Below, piece after piece: positions 1-8,255 of a stretch of DNA of 64,000 nucleotides. Below the pieces are notes generated by a model that had not been told where the DNA came from, ran no database searches, and saw nothing but the letters and a program-made list of their open reading frames with translations. The position numbers and the translations under genes are program-made. The stretch's first letter is position 1, and the number at the start of each line of letters is the position of its first letter. The stretch lies in the NCBI RefSeq assembly GCF_000014005.1, contig NC_008009.1, positions 2,728,001 through 2,792,000 on the forward strand, given 5' to 3'. Origin of the DNA: Candidatus Koribacter versatilis Ellin345 (lineage in GTDB: Bacteria; Acidobacteriota; Terriglobia; Terriglobales; Acidobacteriaceae).

Positions 1-492
1 GCCCCAGAAGATCAGAGCGAAGATTGCGAAGATCGCGCCGAAACCGGAAATCAGCAGAGGGGCAAAAAAGAACCGCCGGTTGAACCCGGCATTCACGCGC
101 ACATCAGAGAGATTGGAAGGGTTATAGCGGATCTTGTGGTGGCTCCCGACCGGAAACTTGTTGGTCTCGTAGCGGACCTTCGCCACCATTGGGCTGCGAT
201 GCGATACGACTTCCGCGAAGTGCGGCTGCCCATTCACCGTGAATAAAAGCTGGACGTCGGAATCGTAATAGCGCAATCCACTATCTGGAACATCGGCTTT
301 CGCTGGAACCACCTGCGAGCGCACCACCTGTGCCTCCACTTCGGGCCAGCTATACAGGATATGAATCTGTTTCCAGTAAAACGGCAGCGAAAACAAGACG
401 AAGCCAATGCATACGATCAGGTTGGCGATCGCGATTACCGGCAATACGCCAGTGGATGGAGCGTTATTCGATTGGGCCGGAGTCGTGCTCAC
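1..492 (-). CDS. DUF3592 membrane protein, truncated by the window edge
   Basis: I translated this by hand from a GTG start; about 163 residues are inside the window and the 3' end is missing. A hydrophobic segment near residues 16-38 is followed by an extracytoplasmic stretch with the DUF3592 pattern (VEAQVVRS near the start, KIRYNPSNLSDVRV near the end) and then a second hydrophobic segment. DUF3592 has no settled function. The GTG overlaps the stop of ccmD (GTGA), so it is translationally coupled to the Ccm genes. A link to cytochrome c maturation is inferred from position only. Confidence 0.7.
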   Translation of the reverse strand, partial: MSTTPAQSNNAPSTGVLPVIAIANLIVCIGFVLFSLPFYWKQIHILYSWPEVEAQVVRSQVVPAKADVPDSGLRYYDSDVQLLFTVNGQPHFAEVVSHRSPMVAKVRYETNKFPVGSHHKIRYNPSNLSDVRVNAGFNRRFFFAPLLISGFGAIFAIFALIFWG

Positions 493-614
493 TTCTTGAG
501 GTCTCTGAGTTCCTTCCTCAGTTTCACGTATCGCGCTACGAGGTCGGCGGAGTACCCGCCGAGAATCACCCAGACTACGATATAGGCCGCGTGCATGAAG
601 GCAACAGAGTTCAC
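489..614 (-). CDS. ccmD: CcmD-like small haem exporter subunit
   Basis: This 41-residue protein starts at a GTG that overlaps the ccmC stop (GTGA) and ends overlapping the GTG of the next gene. It has one hydrophobic helix (about residues 8-24, with AAYIVVWVILGGYSADL) followed by a basic, charged tail (RYVKLRKELRDLKK). This is the usual CcmD layout: a tiny single-pass protein needed for release of haem-loaded CcmE from CcmABC. The call rests on size, topology and position directly after ccmC, since CcmD sequences are poorly conserved. Confidence 0.75.
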   Translation of the reverse strand: MNSVAFMHAAYIVVWVILGGYSADLVARYVKLRKELRDLKK

Positions 615-1303
615 GCGTTCCCTCCCATGCTCAACGCACGCTGCTTGTGGGCTTCGTCCACCTGCTGGTCAATGCGCTGGACGATATAACGCGCCCATAC
701 GATCACCAGGCCGAGAATAGTAAATGCCAAGAGGTTCCAAAGGAAGGCGTGAAGCATGTGAACTTCCAGTCCCGAATTCTCGCCGCCCGCGATCACTGGT
801 TGCGGATGCTGGGTGCGGAAGATGCGAATCGAAACATAGACGATCGGGACATCCACGAATCCGAAAATCGCCAGCGCTGCGCCGAGGACTGCACCTTGTC
901 CGCCAGTAGCGAACTTGCGCAGGATCAAGTAGCTGCAGTAGATCAGCCACAGGACGAATGTGCTCGTCAGGCGAGGATCCCATGTCCACCAGATGCCCCA
1001 CACCGGACGCGCCCACAGCGGCCCGGTGATCAGCACGATGGTGCAGAACACGACACCCACTTCCGCGGAGGCGAGCGCGAACGCGTCGGCCGGTGAATCC
1101 TTGCGGATCAAATACCAGATGCTGGCGCAGAAGTTAAAGAAGAAGCAGAGCCCCGCCACCCAGGCGCAGGGGACGTGGTAGTAAAACACGCGCTGCACAT
1201 CGCCCTGCAAGGCGTCGGTTGGCGCGACGTAGAGCCCTTGCCAGGTGCTGAACCCTAAAAGTGCAACGGCGGCCGCAGCCGCAACAAAAAAGGCCGTTTT
1301 CAT
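611..1303 (-). CDS. ccmC: haem exporter protein CcmC
   Basis: CcmC is an inner-membrane protein that presents haem to CcmE during cytochrome c maturation. The 230 residues hold about six hydrophobic segments and the tryptophan-rich WWD motif near residues 102-112 (WGIWWTWDPRL). Candidate haem-ligand histidines flank it at His43 (YYHVP) and His182/His185 (VHMLHAF). Length is normal for the family. It overlaps ccmB upstream by 4 bp and ccmD downstream by 4 bp, so the group is one tightly coupled operon. Confidence 0.95.
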   Translation of the reverse strand: MKTAFFVAAAAAVALLGFSTWQGLYVAPTDALQGDVQRVFYYHVPCAWVAGLCFFFNFCASIWYLIRKDSPADAFALASAEVGVVFCTIVLITGPLWARPVWGIWWTWDPRLTSTFVLWLIYCSYLILRKFATGGQGAVLGAALAIFGFVDVPIVYVSIRIFRTQHPQPVIAGGENSGLEVHMLHAFLWNLLAFTILGLVIVWARYIVQRIDQQVDEAHKQRALSMGGNA

Positions 1304-1980
1304 TCTGCGTTTATGACTGTCTCAAACAGGAACAAACAAACTGTTGTGAACACCACATCATATACCGTCAGCACTTTCAGCCAGACGATCGGGGAGTTGT
1401 CTCCGGTGAGCACCGCCGAAGTCGCGCTTACCATGCCGAGCAGCGCCGGTAGCGACACCGGAAACAAAATCAACGGCAGCAGCGTCTCGCGGATCCTCGT
1501 ACGAATCGACATCGCCGCAAAGAACGTGCCATTCACCACCAGCGCCCACGTTCCCAGCACTGCGATCACCGGCAGAAGCTTCCAGTTCCCCAGAGCGCGC
1601 AGGTTGTAGAAGATCGTGAAAAGCGGCGCCATCAGGCACTCGAGCAGCGTCACGAAAATCATGTTCCCCAGCGCCTTCGCCAGAAACAGCGAATTCGGCG
1701 GCGCTGGCGAAACGCGAAACGCATCCAGCGCCTGGCTCTTCAGCTCACGCGCCCAAGTTTGATTTAGCGCGACCACCGCTGCGAACAGGAACGACGTCCA
1801 GATCAATCCGCCGGCGATCTCGCGCGAAGTCTCGGCCGTGGGATCGAACGAGAAGCTGAAGATCACGACGACCAGCAGCGAAAAGAACAGCATGGAATTG
1901 ATCGCGTCTTTGGAGCGCCACTCCATGCGCAAGTCTTTGCGAATCGAGGATGCCAGCACCGAGCTAAACGAAGGAGTCAT
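1300..1980 (-). CDS. ccmB: haem exporter membrane subunit CcmB
   Basis: CcmB is the permease subunit that works with the ATPase CcmA. The 226 residues carry six hydrophobic stretches and a cytoplasmic N-terminus typical of the family (SIRKDLRMEWRSKDAINSMLFF). A further conserved stretch, RELKSQALDAFRVSPAP, lies near residue 80. It overlaps ccmA by 4 bp on one side and ccmC by 4 bp on the other. Length and order fit the CcmABCDE system I. Confidence 0.95.
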   Translation of the reverse strand: MTPSFSSVLASSIRKDLRMEWRSKDAINSMLFFSLLVVVIFSFSFDPTAETSREIAGGLIWTSFLFAAVVALNQTWARELKSQALDAFRVSPAPPNSLFLAKALGNMIFVTLLECLMAPLFTIFYNLRALGNWKLLPVIAVLGTWALVVNGTFFAAMSIRTRIRETLLPLILFPVSLPALLGMVSATSAVLTGDNSPIVWLKVLTVYDVVFTTVCLFLFETVINAE

Positions 1981-2657
1981 GCCTTGTACTCCTTCCGACG
2001 CTCGATAATCTGCCCCGAGTTCATCACGATGTACTGGTCGGCCACGTCCTCCAGCACTGCAGGCTGGTGCGTCACAACGAACAGCGTCTTCCCTGCATTG
2101 CGCATCGTTCCGAGCAACGCTGCCATGTCTTGTGCGGACTTGATATCCACGTTGGAAAACGGCTCGTCGAGGAAGAGCACATCGGGATTGTGAATGATCG
2201 AGCGCGCTAGCGACATTCGCTGCCGCATACCCTGCGAGTAGTTCCCTACTCGCCGATCAAGATCGGGATCGAGGCCGACAGTGAGAATCGCATGCTTCAC
2301 CTTCTCGTCGGCATCCATCCCATAAAGCCCGGCGAAGTACGACAGGTTCTCCACACCAGTGAGTTCGTCGTAGAGCAGGGGCGCGTGGCCCATATAACCA
2401 AAGCGTTGTGCTCTCTCACAAGGCGCTTCGCCCAGCAGCTTCACTTCACCGTAAGACGGCTTCAGCAGCCCGGTCATCACCCGCAACAGAGTGGACTTCC
2501 CCGCCCCGTTATCGCCGAGAATCACGTAGAGCTTGCCGCTCTCGAACTCCGCCGACACGTGTCGCAGCGCGACAAAGCGCCCGAAGAACTTGACGATGTC
2601 TTTTAAAGACACCGCTGCCGTCGCTTCAGTCGCTATCGGCTGGGTGGAAGTAGTCAC
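1977..2657 (-). CDS. ccmA: haem exporter ATP-binding protein CcmA
   Basis: This ABC ATPase energises release of holo-CcmE from CcmC. Visible motifs are Walker A (GDNGAGKS, about residues 48-55), the ABC signature in the form YSQGMRQRMSLARS, Walker B (DVLFLDEPF) and the switch His (VVTHQP). Length is 226 residues. The start is GTG. The C-terminal tail ends in RRKEYKA and overlaps the ccmB start. Confidence 0.95.
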   Translation of the reverse strand: MTTSTQPIATEATAAVSLKDIVKFFGRFVALRHVSAEFESGKLYVILGDNGAGKSTLLRVMTGLLKPSYGEVKLLGEAPCERAQRFGYMGHAPLLYDELTGVENLSYFAGLYGMDADEKVKHAILTVGLDPDLDRRVGNYSQGMRQRMSLARSIIHNPDVLFLDEPFSNVDIKSAQDMAALLGTMRNAGKTLFVVTHQPAVLEDVADQYIVMNSGQIIERRKEYKA

Positions 2658-2690
2658 TCGGTTGAAGTTCTCCGGAAACTCGGAGGTATG

Positions 2691-3152
2691 TTACATCGAG
2701 GGCTGAGCGCTGCCGCTTTGCGCCGTGTTGGTCGGCGTGGTGCCGTCCTGCTTTGGCGCGTACTTGGAAGCGCACTTGGCCTGAATCTTCTGGGCATGGA
2801 ACACGCCGTCGCGACCCATCTTGCCCTCGGCCAGCGCCTGCGATTTGTCTTTGAACGTGTCCGGCGGAGCTTCCGTGCCGATGTAGCTCACGTTCAGCGT
2901 CTTGCCCTGCTCTTCCAGCGTGAACTCGACGCGGGTGCCCTGCCGCTTGATCGAGCCCTCGGCCACGGTTCCGGCCACGCGCAGTCGCTTCTCATACACC
3001 TCCGGACCCATGGTCTGGATCTCCTGGATGGTCTTGTAATAGCTCGCAATGTCCTTATCACGCGCGCCGGTCACGGCCAAGTAGCCGATGGGCACGAGCA
3101 CGAAGACAATCGCGAGCGCAAAGCGCGTGTAGCTGGGCTTTCGTTCAGACAT
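2691..3152 (-). CDS. ccmE: cytochrome c maturation haem chaperone CcmE, CX3Y (Cys) type
   Basis: CcmE is a periplasmic membrane-anchored haem chaperone. The 153 residues have an N-terminal anchor (about residues 10-28) and an OB-fold domain (LRVAGTVAEGSIKRQG, VEFTLEE, LNVSYIGTEAPPDTFKD, HAQKIQAKC). In the common form haem binds covalently to the His of an HxxxY motif. Here the aligned position is Cys127 in C-A-S-K-Y131, the CX3Y variant known from archaea and Desulfovibrio. A short Pro/Thr/Ser/Gln-rich tail follows. It is the first gene of the Ccm operon, 33 bp before ccmA. Confidence 0.92.
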   Translation of the reverse strand: MSERKPSYTRFALAIVFVLVPIGYLAVTGARDKDIASYYKTIQEIQTMGPEVYEKRLRVAGTVAEGSIKRQGTRVEFTLEEQGKTLNVSYIGTEAPPDTFKDKSQALAEGKMGRDGVFHAQKIQAKCASKYAPKQDGTTPTNTAQSGSAQPSM

Positions 3153-3175
3153 GCAGAGTTCAACCCCTGCCGTAA

Positions 3176-3204
3176 AGGATACGAGCCTCTCGCGCGAGAA
3201 TCAA
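3176..3204 (-). promoter_or_regulatory. probable sigma-70-like promoter of the ccm operon with a palindrome in the spacer
   Basis: On the minus strand TTGATT (3204-3199) and TATCCT (3181-3176) are separated by exactly 17 bp, and ccmE starts 24 bp further on. The spacer is largely filled by the perfect 12-bp palindrome TCTCGCGCGAGA (3188-3199). A dyad between the -35 and -10 boxes is a classic repressor site position, so regulation is inferred. Confidence 0.45.
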
Positions 3205-3238
3205 ATGCTACTTACGGGGGATCGAGCTAACTTCCGGG

Positions 3239-3796
3239 TTACGAGGCTTTAAGGCGCGCCAGAACGTTCTCCGTGGTCTCAATTTCCCCCAGCCTGGGGA
3301 AAATTTTCTCCAGACTGTGGCGATGCGACTCGGCGCTGCCGTCGGTCATCGCGTCCGAAATAAACACCATGTTGTAGCCAAGATCGTAGGCATACCGCGC
3401 CGTGGATTCCACCCCAATGCTGGTCGAGATCCCGGCCATGAAAACCTGCGTTACAGTCAGCTTCTCCAACAGCTCGTGCAACTCAGTGGTTGCGAATGCT
3501 CCGAGAGAACGCTTGGTCAGCCGATGATCGCTCGGACGCACGTTCAGTTCCGGCACCAGTTCGGTCCAGTCGGGTGGAAACGGCATTTTGATCGGTCCCG
3601 CATCGTTCCGTCCGGGTGGCCGCCCCGCCACGTTCACCAGGATGACCGGCAGCCCGCGGTCTCGGAATGCCTGCGCCAGTTGTGCCGCGCGACTAACAAT
3701 CTCCGCAGCCGGATGCGCCGTCGGTCGGGCGACGATTCCCTTTTGGAGATCAATCAGAATGAGCGCGGCTTTAGTGTCGAGCTGAGTGAGTGGCAT
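3239..3796 (-). CDS. isochorismatase-family hydrolase with Gly at the nucleophile position
   Basis: This 185-residue protein has the alpha/beta cysteine-hydrolase fold. The usual catalytic triad is Asp-Lys-Cys. Asp16 (LILIDLQKG) and Lys95 (LTKRSLGAF) are present, but the loop normally carrying Cys reads AGISTSIGVESTAR, putting Gly128 there. True isochorismatases such as EntB and PhzD also have Gly here, so a vinyl-ether hydrolase activity is possible and amidase chemistry is unlikely. The start has a strong Shine-Dalgarno (AAGGAG, 4 nt spacer). It is a single gene between ccmE and thiC with no siderophore genes nearby. Confidence 0.85.
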   Translation of the reverse strand: MPLTQLDTKAALILIDLQKGIVARPTAHPAAEIVSRAAQLAQAFRDRGLPVILVNVAGRPPGRNDAGPIKMPFPPDWTELVPELNVRPSDHRLTKRSLGAFATTELHELLEKLTVTQVFMAGISTSIGVESTARYAYDLGYNMVFISDAMTDGSAESHRHSLEKIFPRLGEIETTENVLARLKAS

Positions 3797-3892
3797 GATT
3801 CTCCTTATCCGGCTTCAATAACCCCTCTTAATGATATCTATCCTCGCCAATTTGCCACTCCGCGAGGCATCGAAACCACGATTCCTGACGCG

Positions 3893-3898
3893 TATAAT
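3893..3898 (+). promoter_or_regulatory. consensus -10 box upstream of thiC
   Basis: A perfect TATAAT lies 34 bp before the chosen thiC start. No convincing -35 hexamer is seen 16-18 bp upstream. The roughly 30-nt leader this predicts is too short to hold a TPP riboswitch. Confidence 0.4.
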
Positions 3899-3908
3899 CT
3901 CCCTTTAG

Positions 3909-5381
<1,473 letters not shown>

Positions 5382-5390
5382 GACCGGGTG

Positions 5391-5430
5391 CCCCGTCCGC
5401 GATGTGATAGGACGGGGTTTCTCTTTTTTA
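5391..5430 (+). terminator. intrinsic terminator of thiC
   Basis: CCCCGTCC (5391-5398) pairs perfectly with GGACGGGG (5410-5417) around an 11-nt loop. It is followed by TTTCTCTTTTTT. It begins 10 bp after the thiC stop. Confidence 0.9.
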
Positions 5431-5991
5431 CTCTCCGCTCTCGTCGTCCGAGATCCCCATCTCACGCGCCAGCGCCTTCTGCTGTCCCTCGAACTTCGCG
5501 AGTGTTTCATCCAGCTTGGCGGACACGGCCAGGATCTCGCCTTCATTCGCTGCTGCGCGTGCGCCCTGTAATGCCTTGGCCTGGCGCTTGATTTCGTCGT
5601 TCGTCTTACCCAGCTTCTTCGTCACCGGCTTCAATCCCGACTTTTGCATCTGGGTAAAGCTCGCGAAGAAGCGCGTACCCTCCCACTGCAGATCGTCGAG
5701 CAGGTCAATCAGTGGATCGGCGCCGTGCAACACGTCCGCTGTAGCGTGATTCACGATGGCCTGCGCTTTCTTCCGCGCCGCCCCCGTGCTCTGCGTAAAC
5801 TGGCCGAAGTGCAGCACCTGTCGCGGCGACGCCTGCAACTCTACGGCGTGCGCGAATTTCGTCAGGTCCTCATCAACCGGAGGTTCGTTCGGTGTGGTGG
5901 CCCCGGTCGAGTGTCCCCGATGCTGTCCGACAGCAACGGCCGGCGCGCATGCCATCACGAACCCGAGAACCCACGCAAAGCGTCTCTTCAT
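5428..5991 (-). CDS. secreted helical protein of unknown function
   Basis: From the ATG at 5991 the protein has a clear signal peptide (MKRRFAWVLGFVMACAPAVAVGQ, cleavage near residue 23), then a His/Gly/Thr-rich linker. A mostly helical, Lys/Ala/Gln-rich body follows (RKKAQAI, TKKLGKTNDEIKRQAKALQGARAAA), with an acidic end (DDESGE), about 187 residues in all. An upstream start at 6057 would bury the signal peptide, so it was not used. I recognise no family. It is tail-to-tail with thiC and divergent from the glycosidase-like gene. Confidence 0.65.
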   Translation of the reverse strand: MKRRFAWVLGFVMACAPAVAVGQHRGHSTGATTPNEPPVDEDLTKFAHAVELQASPRQVLHFGQFTQSTGAARKKAQAIVNHATADVLHGADPLIDLLDDLQWEGTRFFASFTQMQKSGLKPVTKKLGKTNDEIKRQAKALQGARAAANEGEILAVSAKLDETLAKFEGQQKALAREMGISDDESGE

Positions 5992-6086
5992 TGCAGAATC
6001 TCTGTCCTGATTATAAGAACAACAAACGTTCGCTGATAAATTGCTTTTCAAATTCACATTTTGCAGTAAAGTGACTCATCAAGAAC

Positions 6087-6112
6087 ACCGCGAGCCGTCA
6101 GCGCGGTTTTTT
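6087..6112 (+). terminator. terminator-like hairpin just before a ribosome binding site
   Basis: ACCGCG (6087-6092) pairs with CGCGGT (6102-6107) and runs into six T (6107-6112). The Shine-Dalgarno GAGG of the next gene starts 2 nt later, at 6114. It could be an attenuator in the leader of the downstream gene. The 6-bp stem is short for a stand-alone terminator. Confidence 0.4.
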
Positions 6113-6124
6113 CGAGGCGGAATT

Positions 6125-8251
6125 TTGAAACGATTCAATACTGCCGTTGTTCTCCTATCCCTGTCCTTGGCAACAACTACTGCTTTCGCGCAACCTGCTG
6201 TCGGCACTATTCGCGTGGATACCAATCCTCAACACATTTTGAACTCTTTCGATCCCGACCAGGCCCTCGGCAGCTCCGTGGACGTCCTTTCGCACTACGA
6301 CATTGAGAAGGTGTACTCGCCGCACATTCTCCAGGAATCGCTCTCCGCTGGATGGGGGCCGATCACCTATCGAAATAACAGCGAGTTGCGCATGGCCTAT
6401 TTGCACTGGAACGCTGAAGGGACCTGGAGCGACCCAACACATCGCAGCGGATACTTCATCGGCAGCACCGAGCTCAAAAAGCCAATTCGCTACAGTCTTT
6501 CCTATGGTCTTCCCCATCGAGGCTTTGCCACCAGCGGGGATCGCCCAATCGAAAGCCCGAACCTTACCTACTGGAAAAGCAACCCCTATTTGACCAGCAA
6601 ATTCACCGGCGAGAGCGACGCGCTCCATCCGCAATGGGTCGTGGTGGATTTGCAATCCGAAAAATCGGTGAACGCCGTTCGCATCCAGTGGGCCGAACCC
6701 TACGCAGCTACCTACACCGTCGATTACTGGGTTGGCAAAGAACCTCTGGAGTGGGACGGTGGCCCCAAAGGCGAGTGGAAAACCTTCGCATCGGGCGAAC
6801 TGAAGCACGCAAAAGGTGGCACCGCGACGTTGAAACTCGCCGCTGCCCCAGTCTCCACCCGTTACGTCCGAGTTTGGATGACCGAGTCTTCCAACACCTG
6901 CGACGAGCACGGCGCGGAAGACTCGCGCAACTGCGCCGGATATGCCATCCAATCGATTCAAGCCGGCAGCCTCGATAAGCCCGGCCATTTCGTCGAAGCA
7001 CCTCGTGCGGCTTCCGACAAAGAGATCACTTATACCGCTTCCTCCATCGATCCCTGGCACTCCTCCGAAGACGTAAAGGACGACGGCTTTTACCAGCACA
7101 CCGGCTTTGACCTGTTCTTCACCAGTGGGATCACCAACGGCTTGCCCGCGACGATTCCTGTCACCATGCTCTACGGCACGCCGGAAGACGCCGCGGCACA
7201 AATCGCTTATATCCAGAAACGAGGCTATTCCATCGGCTACGTCGAACTCGGCGAAGAGCCTGACGGCAAGCACGCCATGCCGGAGGACTATGCGGCCCTT
7301 TACATCCAGTGGGCGAAGGCCCTGCACCAGGTTGACTCGAAGTTAAAGCTCGGCGGCCCGATCTTCGAGGGCGTCAACAAGGACATCACTCTATGGCCCG
7401 ACGCCAAGGGCCGCATCTCTTGGATGGGGCGCTTCGTCGCTTACCTCAAAGACCACGGCCATCTCGACGATCTCGCCTTCGTATCGTTCGAACACTATCC
7501 GTTCGAGCCCTGCGAGATCACTTGGAAGTCGCTCTACGAAGAGCCGCAGTTGATGAAAGGAATTCTGAAAACCTGGCGTGATGACGGCGTGCCGGCCAAC
7601 GTTCCGCTCATGGTGACCGAGAACCATCTCGCCGCGCAGCTTACCGGACCCATGACGACGATCTTCGCAGCACTCTGGCTCTCCGACAACGTGGGCTCTT
7701 TCTTCGAAGGCGGCGGAGCGGTCTTCCATCACTCGCCTATCCAGCCGCAGGACATCCATGAAACCTGTCTCGGCTGGGCGTCGTGGTCGAACTTCGTCGC
7801 CGACGAGCGCTACAACATCAAGGGCTATACCTCGCCCTGGTTTGCCGCACGCATGATCAATATCGAGTGGGTGCAGCATCGCTCCGGCGTGCACCAGATG
7901 TTCCCCTCGTCTTCCGACATTAAGGATGCGCAAGGTAACACTCTCGTCACCACATACGCCGTGCATCGTCCCGACGGCAACTGGTCGCTCATGCTCGTCA
8001 ATCGCGACGAGAACACCCCGCACGATGTGAAGATCAACTTCGACGGCGATGCCGGCTCGCATTTTGAAGGACCGACCACGTTCGTCACCTTCGGCAGCGA
8101 ACAATATGTCTGGATCAACGACGGCCCGAATAGCCACGCCAATCCTGACGGCCCGGCGGTTACGCGCATCCTTGCTGCCGACGGACAATCCGTCTTCACA
8201 CTGCCGAAAGCTTCGGTCACGGTGATTCGCGGCCACATCGCCGCGAAGTAA
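6125..8251 (+). CDS. secreted glycosidase-like protein with a discoidin domain
   Basis: I place the start at TTG 6125, where GAGG sits 7 nt upstream and a good signal peptide follows at once (ending TTTAFAQ). The mature protein is about 685 residues. A discoidin/F5-8C-like module lies near residues 175-290 (PQWVVVDLQSEKSVNAVRI). The C-terminal half looks like a (beta/alpha)8 glycosidase of the clan GH-A type, with a candidate acid/base Glu in YVELGEEPDG and a candidate nucleophile Glu in MVTENHLA. The exact GH family is not recognised. A role in plant or fungal polysaccharide breakdown is inferred. Confidence 0.75.
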   Translation: MKRFNTAVVLLSLSLATTTAFAQPAVGTIRVDTNPQHILNSFDPDQALGSSVDVLSHYDIEKVYSPHILQESLSAGWGPITYRNNSELRMAYLHWNAEGTWSDPTHRSGYFIGSTELKKPIRYSLSYGLPHRGFATSGDRPIESPNLTYWKSNPYLTSKFTGESDALHPQWVVVDLQSEKSVNAVRIQWAEPYAATYTVDYWVGKEPLEWDGGPKGEWKTFASGELKHAKGGTATLKLAAAPVSTRYVRVWMTESSNTCDEHGAEDSRNCAGYAIQSIQAGSLDKPGHFVEAPRAASDKEITYTASSIDPWHSSEDVKDDGFYQHTGFDLFFTSGITNGLPATIPVTMLYGTPEDAAAQIAYIQKRGYSIGYVELGEEPDGKHAMPEDYAALYIQWAKALHQVDSKLKLGGPIFEGVNKDITLWPDAKGRISWMGRFVAYLKDHGHLDDLAFVSFEHYPFEPCEITWKSLYEEPQLMKGILKTWRDDGVPANVPLMVTENHLAAQLTGPMTTIFAALWLSDNVGSFFEGGGAVFHHSPIQPQDIHETCLGWASWSNFVADERYNIKGYTSPWFAARMINIEWVQHRSGVHQMFPSSSDIKDAQGNTLVTTYAVHRPDGNWSLMLVNRDENTPHDVKINFDGDAGSHFEGPTTFVTFGSEQYVWINDGPNSHANPDGPAVTRILAADGQSVFTLPKASVTVIRGHIAAK

Positions 8252-8255
8252 AGGA

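Noticed and set aside
6155-7327. 390-codon minus-strand frame inside the glycosidase-like gene
   Set aside because: It is antisense to a gene with signal peptide and discoidin domain, has no ribosome site and no domain; high GC makes such shadows common.
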